From: Boothiomyces macroporosus
Lineage: Eukaryota; Chytridiomycota; Chytridiomycetes; Rhizophydiales; Terramycetaceae
Direction of reading: 5' to 3'
Assembly: GCA_027604185.1 (NCBI GenBank)
Contig: JADGKB010000122.1
Coordinates: 1 to 36,644, forward strand
DNA: 36,644 nt
Below the pieces are notes generated by a model. The model did not search any database. It saw only the letters and a list, made by a program, of their open reading frames with translations, and was not told the origin of the DNA. Positions 18,298-27,959 of this stretch are shown here, one piece after another. The translations under genes were made by a program, and so were the position numbers. Positions within the stretch are counted from its first letter, which is position 1. Each line of letters opens with the position of its first letter.

Positions 18298-20917
18298 TCA
18301 TATCGCATCCCAAATTATAGATACTTTACCAGATCGTAGACCGAGCCCCCAGGTATCAAAGTCCAAACTGTTTTTCGAGCTGACTACCAAATCTAGTTTT
18401 CCATTCCTAGTCAAATCTTGTACAATAAAGTTGCTGGCGAATCCTTCCATTTTGTGCCCTGTCCAGCATTTAGAATACACTGCATCTACCCTGTATTCAC
18501 CTTTGATAACGTTTTCATTTGGTATATAAAATAATCTTCCTTGTTCTATATTAGATACACTTACCTCCATCTACAAGCGATTCGGCAATAAACAATCCCC
18601 TTTCAGTAGACTGGATACTTTCACCAAAATGACCTAGTGCTGTTGTACCATGTATTGTAGCTATAGGTATTCCATCATTTGCTATCCAATCTATTATCTT
18701 TACCTGGCCAGCTTGGTACCCTTCCTTATCAAACGGAACAATCAACCCAGGTAAATTCATGAACCTATTTCTAGCCAAAAAGCTAGTTTTTGATGGTGAT
18801 CCAACAGCAATAAAGCTGTTTGAATTCTGTACTATTGCAATTTCTTTAGCAAATTGTGAAAAGTCTCTAGTTTCGGCTATCGAGCTGTTGAACATTGGCC
18901 GACCATTTATCGTTTTGTCTAAACTAAAGCTAGTTATTTTTCCTGATGATTTTGTAGAGTCGCCTACTACAGAGTAGCCTGGGGATCCAACTAGAATTTG
19001 TCTATCAAGAAATTCTATAGATGTGCCAAACCATTCATAATCTTGACCTCCGACAAGTGTCCAGTCTGCCATATCAGCAGTTAAGTCGCTTGTAACACTT
19101 TTTGCCAAATAGCCTTGAACTTGACCAATCTGTTTTTTAATTAAATATTACTTGATTTCCAGAATCAAACGATGCCAGTGGTGAAGCAGCTATTAAATCG
19201 AGGAAACCGTCATTGTCTAGATCAAAGCTATATAGCAGTGATCCAAATACTTTGAATGGACCATTGTCCTGAGTTGCGTCAATCAATACATCCCACATAC
19301 CATCTGTTCGAAGCCCAGCAGTACTTCCAAATAAAATAAATATTTTTCCATCAAATCTATCGATTGATTGACCACTATATGGGGCTGATATGGCCAAATC
19401 ATCTATGCCATCCCGATTGTAGTCCAAAACTGTTATGCTGAAGCCGAACTGTGCACCATCTTCTTTACAAAGAGAGATTAGAGATGCCACGCTCTCAATA
19501 TATCCACTGTAATGCCTGACTTTGTTTAAATCTGAGACATGAAATACAGCGCCGTTTTGAATGTATCCGTTGCTACTATATCCAGGAGCACCCGCCACTA
19601 GCTCCTGTATTCCATCACCATTAAAGTCACCAATTGCTAATGAAGTGCCAAGCTTAGAGTATTCCATCGTGGAATACAACTCTGTCGACGCAGCATTGCG
19701 CTCGCATGTGAAATCAAACCAAGATAACATATGGCTGAATGCTCCCTGAAGTAAAACATACGGAAATCGAAGTAATGGTATATTCATCCAGCTGTATGGG
19801 TCTGGTGCAAAATCATTATCTGGTTCGAGTCCTGGAGTGTAGTAATATATGCAAAATGCATTGATAAAAGTAGATGCCAAATTTCCTCTTAACGACAATG
19901 ATCCATTGGTATTTATAATGTATCCAACATAATGAGAGTTGTTCCTTACACACGCTTCATAATCTTGAGAATATGATGATGTAGCAACCGAACGAGTTTC
20001 ATACGCAGTTCCCATATGCTCACACTCCCTAAATATACCGTCCTGCAGCATGCGGTGAATATTAACCCAACACTCTGCTACTGCGACTGCCATAGAATGA
20101 ATACCACCTCTAAAGTATGTAAAGTACTCTTCTACTAGGAAAGGTGTTCTTGCTGCGTAGTTTGGAAGTGCGTATCTGCCAATCATCCGATTTCCTTGAA
20201 TAGCTGCGTATCCTTCCATTATGCAAAGATTCAATTCACCATATGTAACCGAATAACCCATCATTTCGTATATATTCACCAAGTCCAGAGTAGGTATTTT
20301 CCAGTATGACTAATGATATCAGTTATTTAGTACTTGCAGATATGATAAATACCCAAATCGAGCAATCATCAAATCTCCCCCAATGTCCGCATCCATATGA
20401 CTATTTTGATAATTTCCATCATAAAAAGCATATTTCATTGCCTATTTAGCAAGGCATTACCTCAATGAATCCTTGATCGACTCCAAGTGAATGCCACAAC
20501 ACGTCGCTCACGCCATGAGAAACAGTCCCAAAAAGAAACGCAATCAATCCTTGCGCAGCATCGCTGTATGGTTGGGAATATGTCTGATTGATGTATTGGA
20601 GAGTGTAATTCCAAAACCGAGGCCAATGGGCTAGTGTCAAGTAAAACTACCTTCTTCTGATTCGGCTGAGGCTCCAGCACAAGAGTACCCCCTGAATTAA
20701 AGGAGACCTACCAATCAGGAAAGTAAGATCCAGACTCCAAGTACGGTTTGTTATTTTCCAAAATTGCTACAGTTGAATTGTCTAGTATATTCAAAAAGTA
20801 CAGCGCTTGATGTGTAATCTCTTCATGCGTACTCATCCTGAGGTCAAAGATATATACCCGCTATGTTAATGGAATTTACCATGCTGAAATGATATTGACT
20901 AGCACGAAAACGCGCAT
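18298..20917 (-). CDS. GPLD1: GPI-specific phospholipase D-like protein with FG-GAP repeats, eight introns
   Basis: Predicted secreted enzyme that cleaves GPI anchors. Introns 20861-20879, 20838-20857, 20692-20711, 20631-20650, 20442-20460, 20310-20333, 19130-19151 and 18546-18564 (19-24 nt) give 818 aa (human 840). ATG at 20917 follows an in-frame TAA and opens a short signal peptide (MRVFVLVNIISA). Mature CGMSTHEEITHQAL matches the GPLD1 N-terminus; AFLFGTVSHGVSDVLWHSLG and HMDADIGGD carry His/Asp residues expected to bind zinc. The C-terminal half has FG-GAP propeller repeats with calcium loops DFNGDGIQEL, DYNRDGIDDL and DLDNDGFLDL. Residues 13-14 are built through a 3-nt exon. It lies next to the secreted-protein cluster, whose members might be processed at the same surface. 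Confidence 0.93.
20858..20860 (-). other. 3-nt microexon of the GPLD1-like gene
   Basis: Plus-strand CCG, transcript CGG, flanked by introns of 19 nt (20861-20879) and 20 nt (20838-20857), both GTA...AG with TTAAC and TTGAC branch-like motifs. With it the codons read TGC GGG ATG, giving Cys-Gly-Met at the exact place where GPLD1 proteins have Cys-Gly-Leu. Skipping both introns together as one loses this Gly codon but keeps frame, so inclusion is supported by family conservation only. Confidence 0.8.
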
Positions 20918-21228
20918 TTGTTTGTTTGCAAAGTTTCTTTAAAGGAATCCTGAGATGTAAATCTGCAGCTGGATTGGTAGCCACGAAACTAATAATCGTA
21001 TATGTCAATCCGATATTAACCGGATGGGATTCCCGTGTCAATAGTTTGCCGAAATAGACTTACATCTGTTTCCGTATTGCACATATAGTTCAACACAATC
21101 GAAAACCACAGGATTATTATTGCTCGATGCTATTGCTCGATGCTATTGCAGTACTGCTATTCTTATATTGCTTTATCATAGGGTTCAGATCATAATGGAA
21201 ATACTCAATCATAAAAATACAGTTTTAT
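20918..21228. other. Region between GPLD1 start and secreted-protein gene 1 stop
   Basis: About 310 bp, presumably the GPLD1 promoter. It contains a direct repeat (ATTGCTCGATGCT twice, about 21119-21144). A minus-strand open stretch beginning MIEYFHYDLNPM near 21200 is short and unsupported. I see no RNA gene. Confidence 0.5.
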
Positions 21229-21987
21229 TTAGTGCGAGTTTCCGTTATTACTACCACTGTCATTATTACCATGGCCAGAAGTTCCTCCATTTGATCCAGA
21301 TCCTACAGAGACATTGCCTTCAGTGTCGACCCCTACAACAACATTTCCTCCATTGCCACCGTTGCCTCCATTTCCTCCATTGGAGCCACCATTTCCTCCG
21401 TTACCTCCGCTGGCATTTATAATCTGGGGGCTTCTCTTGAAGATCGTGAAGCCAATAGAGTCGCCGTTTCCGTTACCCGAATTACCATTGCCGTTGCCAG
21501 AGTCGTTGTTACCATTTCCTGATTGGCCACCGTTAGAGTTTGATCCAATAACTGCGTTTCCTCCAGCTGATACACCGTTTACATTTTGAGGGCTTCTCTT
21601 GAAGATCGTGAAACCACCAGAATCGCCATTTCCACTTCCTGAGTTACCATTGCCATTGCCAGAGTCGTTATTTCCATTTCCAGATTGGCCACCATTAGAG
21701 TTTGACCCAACAACCGCGTTTCCACCAGCATTAACGTTGCTAATTTCAGGAGCAGCTCTTTTGAAAATGTTGAAATTACCAGAATCACCATTACCATTGC
21801 CAGAGTTTCCGTTACCGTTACCAGAATCGTTATTACCACTGCCAGAAGAACCACCATTAGAATTAGATCCAATTACGACGTTTCCTCCGCCATGGACATT
21901 ACTGACACTTTGTGGAGATCGTTTTTGCACTTGAATTGGTGCGCAAGTTAGAAGAGTAGCAAGATAGAAAGCAGTAAACAATTTCAT
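21229..21987 (-). CDS. Secreted Gly/Asn-rich precursor with 54-aa repeats cut at Lys-Arg
   Basis: 252 aa, intronless, ATG at 21987, TATA box 25 bp upstream. A signal peptide (MKLFTAFYLATLLTCAP) is followed by Lys-Arg at residues 22-23, 76-77, 130-131 and 184-185, exactly 54 residues apart. These divide the protein into three near-identical units (24-77, 78-131, 132-185) and a longer last unit (186-252). Each of the three begins SPQ or AAP, contains a (V/I)GSNSNGG motif and Gly-Asn runs, and ends in FxIFKR. This layout fits processing by a Kex2-type protease into separate mature peptides, as in yeast alpha-factor precursors or fungal kexin-processed repeat proteins. The last unit is a GGNGG array. 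Composition fits a structural, adhesive or coat role as well as signalling; function is unknown. Confidence 0.85.
   Translation of the reverse strand: MKLFTAFYLATLLTCAPIQVQKRSPQSVSNVHGGGNVVIGSNSNGGSSGSGNNDSGNGNGNSGNGNGDSGNFNIFKRAAPEISNVNAGGNAVVGSNSNGGQSGNGNNDSGNGNGNSGSGNGDSGGFTIFKRSPQNVNGVSAGGNAVIGSNSNGGQSGNGNNDSGNGNGNSGNGNGDSIGFTIFKRSPQIINASGGNGGNGGSNGGNGGNGGNGGNVVVGVDTEGNVSVGSGSNGGTSGHGNNDSGSNNGNSH
21433..21918 (-). repeat. Three 162-bp coding repeats
   Basis: Units at 21757-21918, 21595-21756 and 21433-21594 each encode 54 residues ending in Lys-Arg. They share wording such as GAAGATCGTGAA near each junction. Exact unit length suggests recent or gene-conversion-maintained duplication. Confidence 0.88.
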
Positions 21988-22437
21988 TATGTAGATCTAA
22001 GAATAGCAACGCTATTTATATTAAAATACCACCGAGGGCTATAGCTAGGCTTTTGTCGGGCTAGATTGATTGGTGGTATTGTGTTGATCATGTTTTTTCA
22101 GCCAAGTTCAATTGGTAACTTGCTATCATGGGCACTGCCCAAAGAAAAAACCATCCTTTATGAATAGACGATTATAATAACTTTGACAAATCAGTCTAGA
22201 ACCAGTTAATCTTTAATATTACTAATCTTGGTACACTCGGTAGAATATTGAACCCATCGTTTGGGCTCTTTAGGAGCCAAGCGAGTCACCGAATGTGCAG
22301 AGCAATTGTCACAGATATAGATTTCCAGACTGGGAACTTTGAGCCTACTGCAGTGCCCTTGATGTTTTAGGCTTTCAGTTTTACGTCATGACAGGCTATT
22401 GAATAAAAGAAATGTGCAGTGGTACCAGCTCGCGAAA
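21988..22437. promoter_or_regulatory. Divergent promoter region of secreted genes 1 and 2
   Basis: TATAAATAG on the minus strand (22012-22020) lies 25 bp before the gene 1 start. Just upstream, AATACCACC (22025-22033) and GGTGGTATT (22072-22080) form 9-bp inverted arms around a GGGCTA-rich centre. AGATTGAT is at 22063-22070. GGTGGTAT and AGATTGAT recur upstream of gene 4 at 23515-23522 and 23539-23546, suggesting a shared regulator. The gene 2 side shows only a weak AATAAAAG element near 22402. No coding sequence is evident. Confidence 0.55.
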
Positions 22438-22863
22438 ATGAAAATGATCTCTCAAATCTTGTTCGTAGCAATGTATGTAGCTGCTCTCCCTTTCAGAATC
22501 TCTAACGTGTCCGCTGGTGGTGATGTCGTTGTCCACTCCAAAGATGTTTTGTCAAACGTCAAGAGTGGGGGTAAAATCATTGTTGATGGTACTCTTCCTC
22601 CTAGTTCAGGGAGAGGAAACAACCAAACTGGAAATGGAAATGGCAATACTGGTGTTGGAAACGGGGTTACTATCCCTTCTACTGTAATCAATGCCAAAGG
22701 GCAAAATGGTCAAGATGGAGCAAATGGCGTGGACGGTATTGATGGTGAAGATGGTGGAGATGTTGTAATCGGAGTTAATTCCAATGCGGGAATTGGTGAT
22801 AATGTTGTGATTGGAAACGGTTCCAATGGTGGGGTTTCTGGAAACTCCAACCAATCCGAATAG
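22438..22863 (+). CDS. Secreted Gly/Asn-rich protein 2
   Basis: 141 aa from the ATG at 22438; the frame extends upstream only with a TTG. A signal peptide (MKMISQILFVAMYVAA) precedes ISNVSAGGDVVV, which matches the start of mature units in the neighbouring precursor (ISNVNAGGNAVV). GNGNGNTGVGNG, a short collagen-like Gly-x-Asp/Asn stretch (GANGVDGIDGEDGG) and two VVIG elements follow. There is a single unit and no internal Lys-Arg. It clearly belongs to the same family as gene 1 but faces the other way. Confidence 0.75.
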   Translation: MKMISQILFVAMYVAALPFRISNVSAGGDVVVHSKDVLSNVKSGGKIIVDGTLPPSSGRGNNQTGNGNGNTGVGNGVTIPSTVINAKGQNGQDGANGVDGIDGEDGGDVVIGVNSNAGIGDNVVIGNGSNGGVSGNSNQSE

Positions 22864-22985
22864 GCATAATAAACTTGCTCGAATGCTTATCTGTTAAATG
22901 AATCACTATTAGGTTAAAACACAATTGATGGACCTTAATCTCATGAAAGGGCATAAAATCATCAATCAGTTTATTTAAACAATAT

Positions 22986-23345
22986 TCACATGAATAATAT
23001 TGACAATACCCATACGAGCTTTTCACGCTGAGCAGTTGAACTGGTAGTTGGATTGGTGCTTCCAGATTGTCCATTTCCAAAACCAGTGTTTCCGTTACCA
23101 TTGCTCGATTGCCCATTTCCAAAACCAGTGTTTCCGTTACCATTGCTCGATTGCCCATTTCCATTTCCAGAGCTGCCCCCATTAGAATTGCTACCTATCA
23201 CACAGTTACCACCAGCTGTTACCCCAGTAGGACAAGAATTTGTGTTGGTAACACACTTGTTGTTGATGATGATTGGACAACTAGAATTGGTCGTTTGTGC
23301 AATGTTGAGTTGAATAAAGATAAAGATCAAAATGCTAGAATACAT
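22986..23345 (-). CDS. Secreted Cys-containing Gly/Asn-rich protein 3
   Basis: 119 aa, ATG at 23345. A hydrophobic N-terminal signal (MYSSILIFIFIQLNIAQ) is followed by a segment with four Cys, then the family motif CVIGSNSNGGSSGNGNG. Two exact 14-residue repeats (SNGNGNTGFGNGQS, residues 67-94) come next, then a Ser/Thr linker and a hydrophobic end (LVWVLSILFM). That end could be a weak GPI-attachment tail, but it is short. The DNA repeat is 2 x 42 bp at 23064-23147. It faces gene 4 across a 250-bp shared promoter. Confidence 0.72.
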   Translation of the reverse strand: MYSSILIFIFIQLNIAQTTNSSCPIIINNKCVTNTNSCPTGVTAGGNCVIGSNSNGGSSGNGNGQSSNGNGNTGFGNGQSSNGNGNTGFGNGQSGSTNPTTSSTAQREKLVWVLSILFM

Positions 23346-23595
23346 AATTTGGATAAGAATTTTAGCACAGAGATTCTATTGATAGCCTTGGGCTTTCTCT
23401 TCCTGCGCCTGTAATTGCAAAAATCCCGAATCTTGGGATGGGCTCTGCGCTCACCCTGCCTGTCACACCGAATCCCAAAAAGTCAAAGTCGAACATTGGG
23501 CCCAGAGTAAAAGGGGTGGTATCAATATGATTTAGCCCAGATTGATGTCATGTTAGAGGTCATGCTATAAAAGAATAGCCAACGGTTTATAGGTA
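23346..23595. promoter_or_regulatory. Divergent promoter of secreted genes 3 and 4
   Basis: TATAAAAG at 23566-23573 lies 22 bases before the gene 4 ATG. Upstream are GGTGGTAT (23515-23522) and AGATTGAT (23539-23546), both also found in front of gene 1, plus imperfect inverted elements around TCCCGAATCTTGGGA (about 23424). Shared elements point to co-expression of genes 1 and 4. Confidence 0.5.
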
Positions 23596-24009
23596 ATGAA
23601 ATTCTCTTCAGTCTTCTTTATCGCGTTTTTATCTTGTTCCTGTCGTCCGGTTGACACCCAGTTTACAAAGAGACAAATAATAATCGCCCCAGGTGGCAAT
23701 GGTGGTCAAGGTGGTCCAGGAAATGACGGCGATGGAGGCAATGGTGGGAACGGAGGAAATGGTGGAATTGTGAATGGCATACCTGGTGGTGCTCCAGGTG
23801 GTGAAGGTAACTCTTGCTTTAAAATAGGTGGACAGGGTGGACCAAGGGGACCAGATCAAATTTGCCCTGACGGCTATCATTTAAACGGGCCAGAACCTGG
23901 AAATGGAGGCAATGGAGGAAACGGTGGTACTGGAGGCTCCAATAGCGCTGGAGGTGCTGGAGGTGCTGGCGGTGCTGGTGGGGGAGGAAGAGCGTGTGTT
24001 CCAAATTAA
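23596..24009 (+). CDS. Secreted Gly-rich protein 4 with Lys-Arg site and Cys
   Basis: 137 aa, ATG at 23596. A signal peptide (MKFSSVFFIAFLSCSCRPVD) leads to QFTKR, a likely Kex2 cut, and then to a mature domain dominated by GGNGG/GGxGG triplets with three Cys (SCFK, ICPD, ACVP). It lacks the GSNSNGG motif of genes 1 and 3 but shares signal, dibasic site and composition. GGx repeats can pack as polyproline-II helices held by disulfides, as in some Gly-rich surface or ice-binding proteins; this is a structural analogy, not an assignment. Confidence 0.72.
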   Translation: MKFSSVFFIAFLSCSCRPVDTQFTKRQIIIAPGGNGGQGGPGNDGDGGNGGNGGNGGIVNGIPGGAPGGEGNSCFKIGGQGGPRGPDQICPDGYHLNGPEPGNGGNGGNGGTGGSNSAGGAGGAGGAGGGGRACVPN

Positions 24010-24226
24010 AAAATATGTATAAATCAAAATTCTTGCTTGTATGTTAAAATGCATTTACTTTCCATTGCAGTTTCATAAGCAAACAAGAATTATATTTTCC
24101 ATTTGAGGTTAAAGATGAGATTGGTTTAGTAACTCGTTCAAATGTAGTTCGCATTTAAAATGCTAAAGTGTATATACATTCTGGAAACATATGTATTGCC
24201 AAGAATATCAAAACTATAAAATAAAT

Positions 24227-25986
24227 TTATTGAGATATGCGTTCCTTGAATTGTTCTAGAAGAGCTGGATCAACACCATTCTTGATTGCACGTTGGTAAA
24301 ACACTTTTGAAAGGTCAGCTCGGTTATTCTTCAAACTGCATTCTATCAGAGTTTGGTAAACTTCTACCGGACATCCGGTATTTAATAGTTCTTCAGCCAA
24401 AGTCAAGAATTTGCTGAAATTGGTTTCTGAATAATGCTGTAGCATCAAGGTCACTGTTACAGGGGTAGCTATATTAAATCAATGGTACCTTTCTGTAAAT
24501 TGAACTGCGATTCAGCTATTTCAGGCTGTTTGGCTAGTAATGAGCCTTCGATCATCAAATTAATAGATGCATCATCTTTGGTTGGGATAGAAGTGTAGAA
24601 TTGTGTCATTTCTTTGAAATCAATGCTGTCTGCCAGTGTATAACCTTTGAGAATAATGTTGTAGTGTTCAGTGGTAGGAGTGATATTGTACTGCTTTTGG
24701 AATTCGTTCAACAAAGTAATTGCACCATCAATGTTGTGGTTGACACAGTATCCAGTCAATAAGAGTGCAAGGGTTTCGCTGTTTGGAGAAACCCCATATT
24801 GAGTAGCAACATTCCAAATTCGGAGAGCTCCTTTCATATCATTCATTTTGATATAAATACCGATCGCAATATTAAAAATAAATGCGTCTCGAATCTCTTC
24901 CTTTTCTAAATATTCATCAAAGCATTCAAGAGCCAATTCCATCTTATTTTCTGCAGCATAGGCTTGCATCACAAAAGAATACACTTTTGCAGGTGCAGCA
25001 TAGCCGTTCTTTTTAAATGTTTCAAAAACATTAATGGCATTTTCATGACTCTTTGAAACGTCAATATTCCCAGTAATGGCTTCAACGACTTCTTTGGATG
25101 GCTTGTAAGAAGGTTCAAGCTCCTGTCGCAATTTAAGCAGTTGTGCAATCATTTCATTGTTTCGTTCAGTAAAATCTCTAGCTTTGCTAATAGCAATGAT
25201 TAGGGAATCAGTCATTTTGGGGACACTCTTGAAATCACGCATGATATCACCCGCTACTTCGGCAAGGAACATTGGATTGTTGATTGAATTTCCAACATGA
25301 ATCAGTGAAGTGTAAATTTGACGTTTGTAATCTTTCAAACTGTCTCCAGAATAGTGATCGGCAGCTTTGGTAAGAGTGGAAGACCAAATTTGTTTGATCT
25401 TTGATATTTCTCTATTCTTGCCAGCTAAAAGGCACAGTTTTCTAAAGAGTTCTGGAGTAAGGAGCTTATTTTCAGTTTCAATTTGTCGGTATACTTCCAA
25501 TGCTTCTGCGAACGCATTTTCATTACATAGTTGATGGAGTGTGGCCAAAATATAGTTGTCATCTTGCACATCAGAGCTAGAGAGACTTTCTGGAGAAATG
25601 ACACCAAGTTTTACCATTTCTTGTTCCCATCTAGATAACCCATAGCGATCATTCTTTTGCTTGAATCCATTGATTACTAGAGTATTCAATTCTGGAGAAA
25701 CACTGTGTTCTTTCAAGAATGCTTCCAAGAGCCCCATCACATTTTTCGAAAGGATAGTTACATCTCCTGGTTTGTATCTTATTTCAAACAAGGAAGTGAA
25801 TATTAATTTGTAATCATCTACAGACAAGTTTTCTGGCAATTTGTCCTTGTTTTTAAAGTAAAGTTTTCCTAATTCTTCTAATGAAGTTGGATTTAACGCT
25901 GTTGATTTCTTGTGTACACGAACTAGTGCCAGTGCGGACTCAAAATCATTAGAGGCTTTAAGTGCTCGCAGCAATCCTCTGTTCAT
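24227..25986 (-). CDS. PPR-like protein, one intron
   Basis: 579 aa from the ATG at 25986; the frame extends upstream only with a TTG start. One 20-nt intron (24469-24488) joins the last 75 or so residues. Helical hairpin repeats of the pentatricopeptide type run along the protein: YSFVMQAYAAENKMELALEC, FNIAIGIYIKMNDMKGALRI and YNIILKGYTLADSIDFKEM, each about 35 residues apart. No strong presequence is seen, though MNRGLLRALKASNDF is weakly basic. It follows another PPR-like gene on the same strand, with 40 bp between the stop and this start. Role inferred: organellar RNA metabolism. Confidence 0.75.
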
Positions 25987-26026
25987 TACGAAATTAACAC
26001 CAATACTCCTACACTTAAAGAATAGA

Positions 26027-27187
26027 TTACTTTCTCTCAATTAGTTTCTTCAATCCGGCTTCGTACAATTCCAATCTCTTTTCTGGCTCAAATCCGTTTA
26101 AGCTTGTACACATTTTGTAAAAGGTTCCAACATCCCCAGCAGAATATTTCAAATATGGGTCAACAGCAGCATCTAATTTTCCTTTACCCAAACACATTCT
26201 GGTAAAGTAACCAAACTTGAGGTGGCTTTGAGTGAAATTATAGATCAATGAAGGTTTGTATAGTTCAATTGCTTTGTCTAATTGATCCAGGAATGTATAA
26301 ATAGTTACAGCGATTCCGTTTGTCAAGCTGTTTGGTTTTGGCATATCCGGTTCACTCTTCATCATTTGATACAACTCTTCGGCATCTTCCATTTGATTGG
26401 TGTAAACCAAATCAGCCAATAATTGGTTAAAATTGGCAGTTTCGACCTTTAATCCAGCTTGTGGTAATAATCTTGTCAAAACATCCAATGCGGCAGGCGT
26501 ATTCTTTGAATAGACCAAGGTTTGTGCATACGCCATGTATGGTGCATAATGCTGCTTTAAACCAGATTGTTGGTACACTTCAAACATCCTTTGTGCAGAG
26601 TACATGTCATGTCTGTTACCATAGCACGTAATCATATTTGCAAATATCCTTGGAGTAGGCTCCAATTCTTGAGCTTGAAGCACTTCAAACACCATTGCTG
26701 CACCTTCCACGTCACCAATAGCAGTACACGTATCAAGCACCTGTTCAAACAGTTGGATAGTATACTTGATATCCTTGTGTCCTCTTTCCAAATACACTGC
26801 CGCCATTGACTTTTTCACTTGCTCTCCAATCTTTAATCTTTCTAAAACAAGTTCACTTTCAGGATTGGGATGAATACGATTAAATTCATTTTCCAAGATT
26901 CTTAAATGAACTTTTGAAGGCTGGTATTCATTACGCGCCAAAGTATTAATCAAATCAATCAAGACTTCGGGCTTATAAGAAGGCTGTTTATCCATATGCT
27001 GGGCGATTGCAGACAGCGTTGTCAATGAATCTCTTCGCTGATGTTGCATCTTTCGTAAAACCATTGAATAATCCACAGTCTGATTTTGCTCCAAGTATCT
27101 GATAACTGCTGGATTGTCCTTGAAGAACTGAACTTGGGTGGTAAATGAACGCACCCTGACTGGTAATCGAACTTTAAAGTTTTGCAT
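26027..27187 (-). CDS. PPR-like mitochondrial protein
   Basis: 386 aa, intronless, ATG at 27187. The N-terminus MQNFKVRLPVRVRSFTTQVQ is a classic mitochondrial presequence. PPR-like units include VLDTCTAIGDVEGAAMVFEV, FANMITCYGNRHDMYSAQRM and FNQLLADLVYTNQMEDAEEL, each followed by a helix with Tyr/Phe near its end. It lies immediately upstream of a second PPR-like gene on the same strand. The two may be ancient paralogs, or one may work with the other on the same transcripts; both are inference. Confidence 0.78.
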   Translation of the reverse strand: MQNFKVRLPVRVRSFTTQVQFFKDNPAVIRYLEQNQTVDYSMVLRKMQHQRRDSLTTLSAIAQHMDKQPSYKPEVLIDLINTLARNEYQPSKVHLRILENEFNRIHPNPESELVLERLKIGEQVKKSMAAVYLERGHKDIKYTIQLFEQVLDTCTAIGDVEGAAMVFEVLQAQELEPTPRIFANMITCYGNRHDMYSAQRMFEVYQQSGLKQHYAPYMAYAQTLVYSKNTPAALDVLTRLLPQAGLKVETANFNQLLADLVYTNQMEDAEELYQMMKSEPDMPKPNSLTNGIAVTIYTFLDQLDKAIELYKPSLIYNFTQSHLKFGYFTRMCLGKGKLDAAVDPYLKYSAGDVGTFYKMCTSLNGFEPEKRLELYEAGLKKLIERK

Positions 27188-27245
27188 TCAAGATGGAAAA
27201 AAAAATTAAAAAAACTATTCTATTAAAACGAAAAAAGTGGTTCTA

Positions 27246-27873
27246 TCAAAAAGAGACATCAACGGTAGGCGATCTTTGCGACTCATGGTACAGTATAAAT
27301 GTTTCAAAATCAGCGGGAAGTTTTGGTCTTTCAATTCGCTCAATAGCAGATTTGGTTTCTGGAACAAACTCGTTTTCAATTTCTGGTAAATCCTGCATCC
27401 ATCCCTCTACTTTAATCTGGCTCTTTTCTTTGATTAATTGGGTAATGTAATCCAAGTTCCGAATCCATTCTTGGTACTCTATGGAAGTTTGACAGGTGAA
27501 CATGTATGATTTGGTACCTGTTTGAATCTCTATACTGCATGCTCGCTCTAAACTTATTTCGTCTCTTATAATTGTAGCTCTATTAAAATGAATAAAAATT
27601 GGGGGTTCTTCAAATATTTGCTGATGTGAATATAATACTAGAAACGGTGTTTCTGGTTAGTTTTATTGTACCTTCGGCAGCTGCTTTTGTAATATGTCCC
27701 AGCCAAGGCAGTGTCTTTGTATGGATTGGTTTGTACTTGTCAATGACAAACAGTTGCTCAAACAGCAGTTGAATATCTTGTAAACTCTTTGCTCGGCATA
27801 GTGAAATTTGCTTTGTTGAATCCATCAGTCCTCTTAGAGTGACATGGCCTTGCTTTATAATCAAATCACTCAT
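27246..27873 (-). CDS. PH-domain-like protein A of tandem pair
   Basis: One 19-nt intron (27653-27671) gives 202 aa, ATG at 27873. The body has the order of a PH domain: KQGHVTLRGLMDSTKQISLC as first strands, a middle strand FLVLYSHQQIFEEPPIFIHF, and a final helix SIEYQEWIRNLDYITQ in which the conserved Trp is present. The next gene has the same plan and an intron at the same place (after AAAE here, AAAK there), so they are duplicates. PH domains bind phosphoinositides or proteins at membranes. The C-terminal 60 residues are acidic and Pro-containing. Confidence 0.7.
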
Positions 27874-27959
27874 GTTTTTTTTAAAAGAATAATTTCCATT
27901 TTCAGTTGATTGTTAAGCCCTTTTCAAAGGAATTGAATGTACAATAATTAAAACATTTA

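Noticed and set aside
21314..21934. Pro-rich open frames on the plus strand opposite the Gly/Asn-rich precursor
   Set aside because: They mirror GGN/GNG codons of the real gene (CCx/PPL patterns) and have no signal peptide or own promoter.
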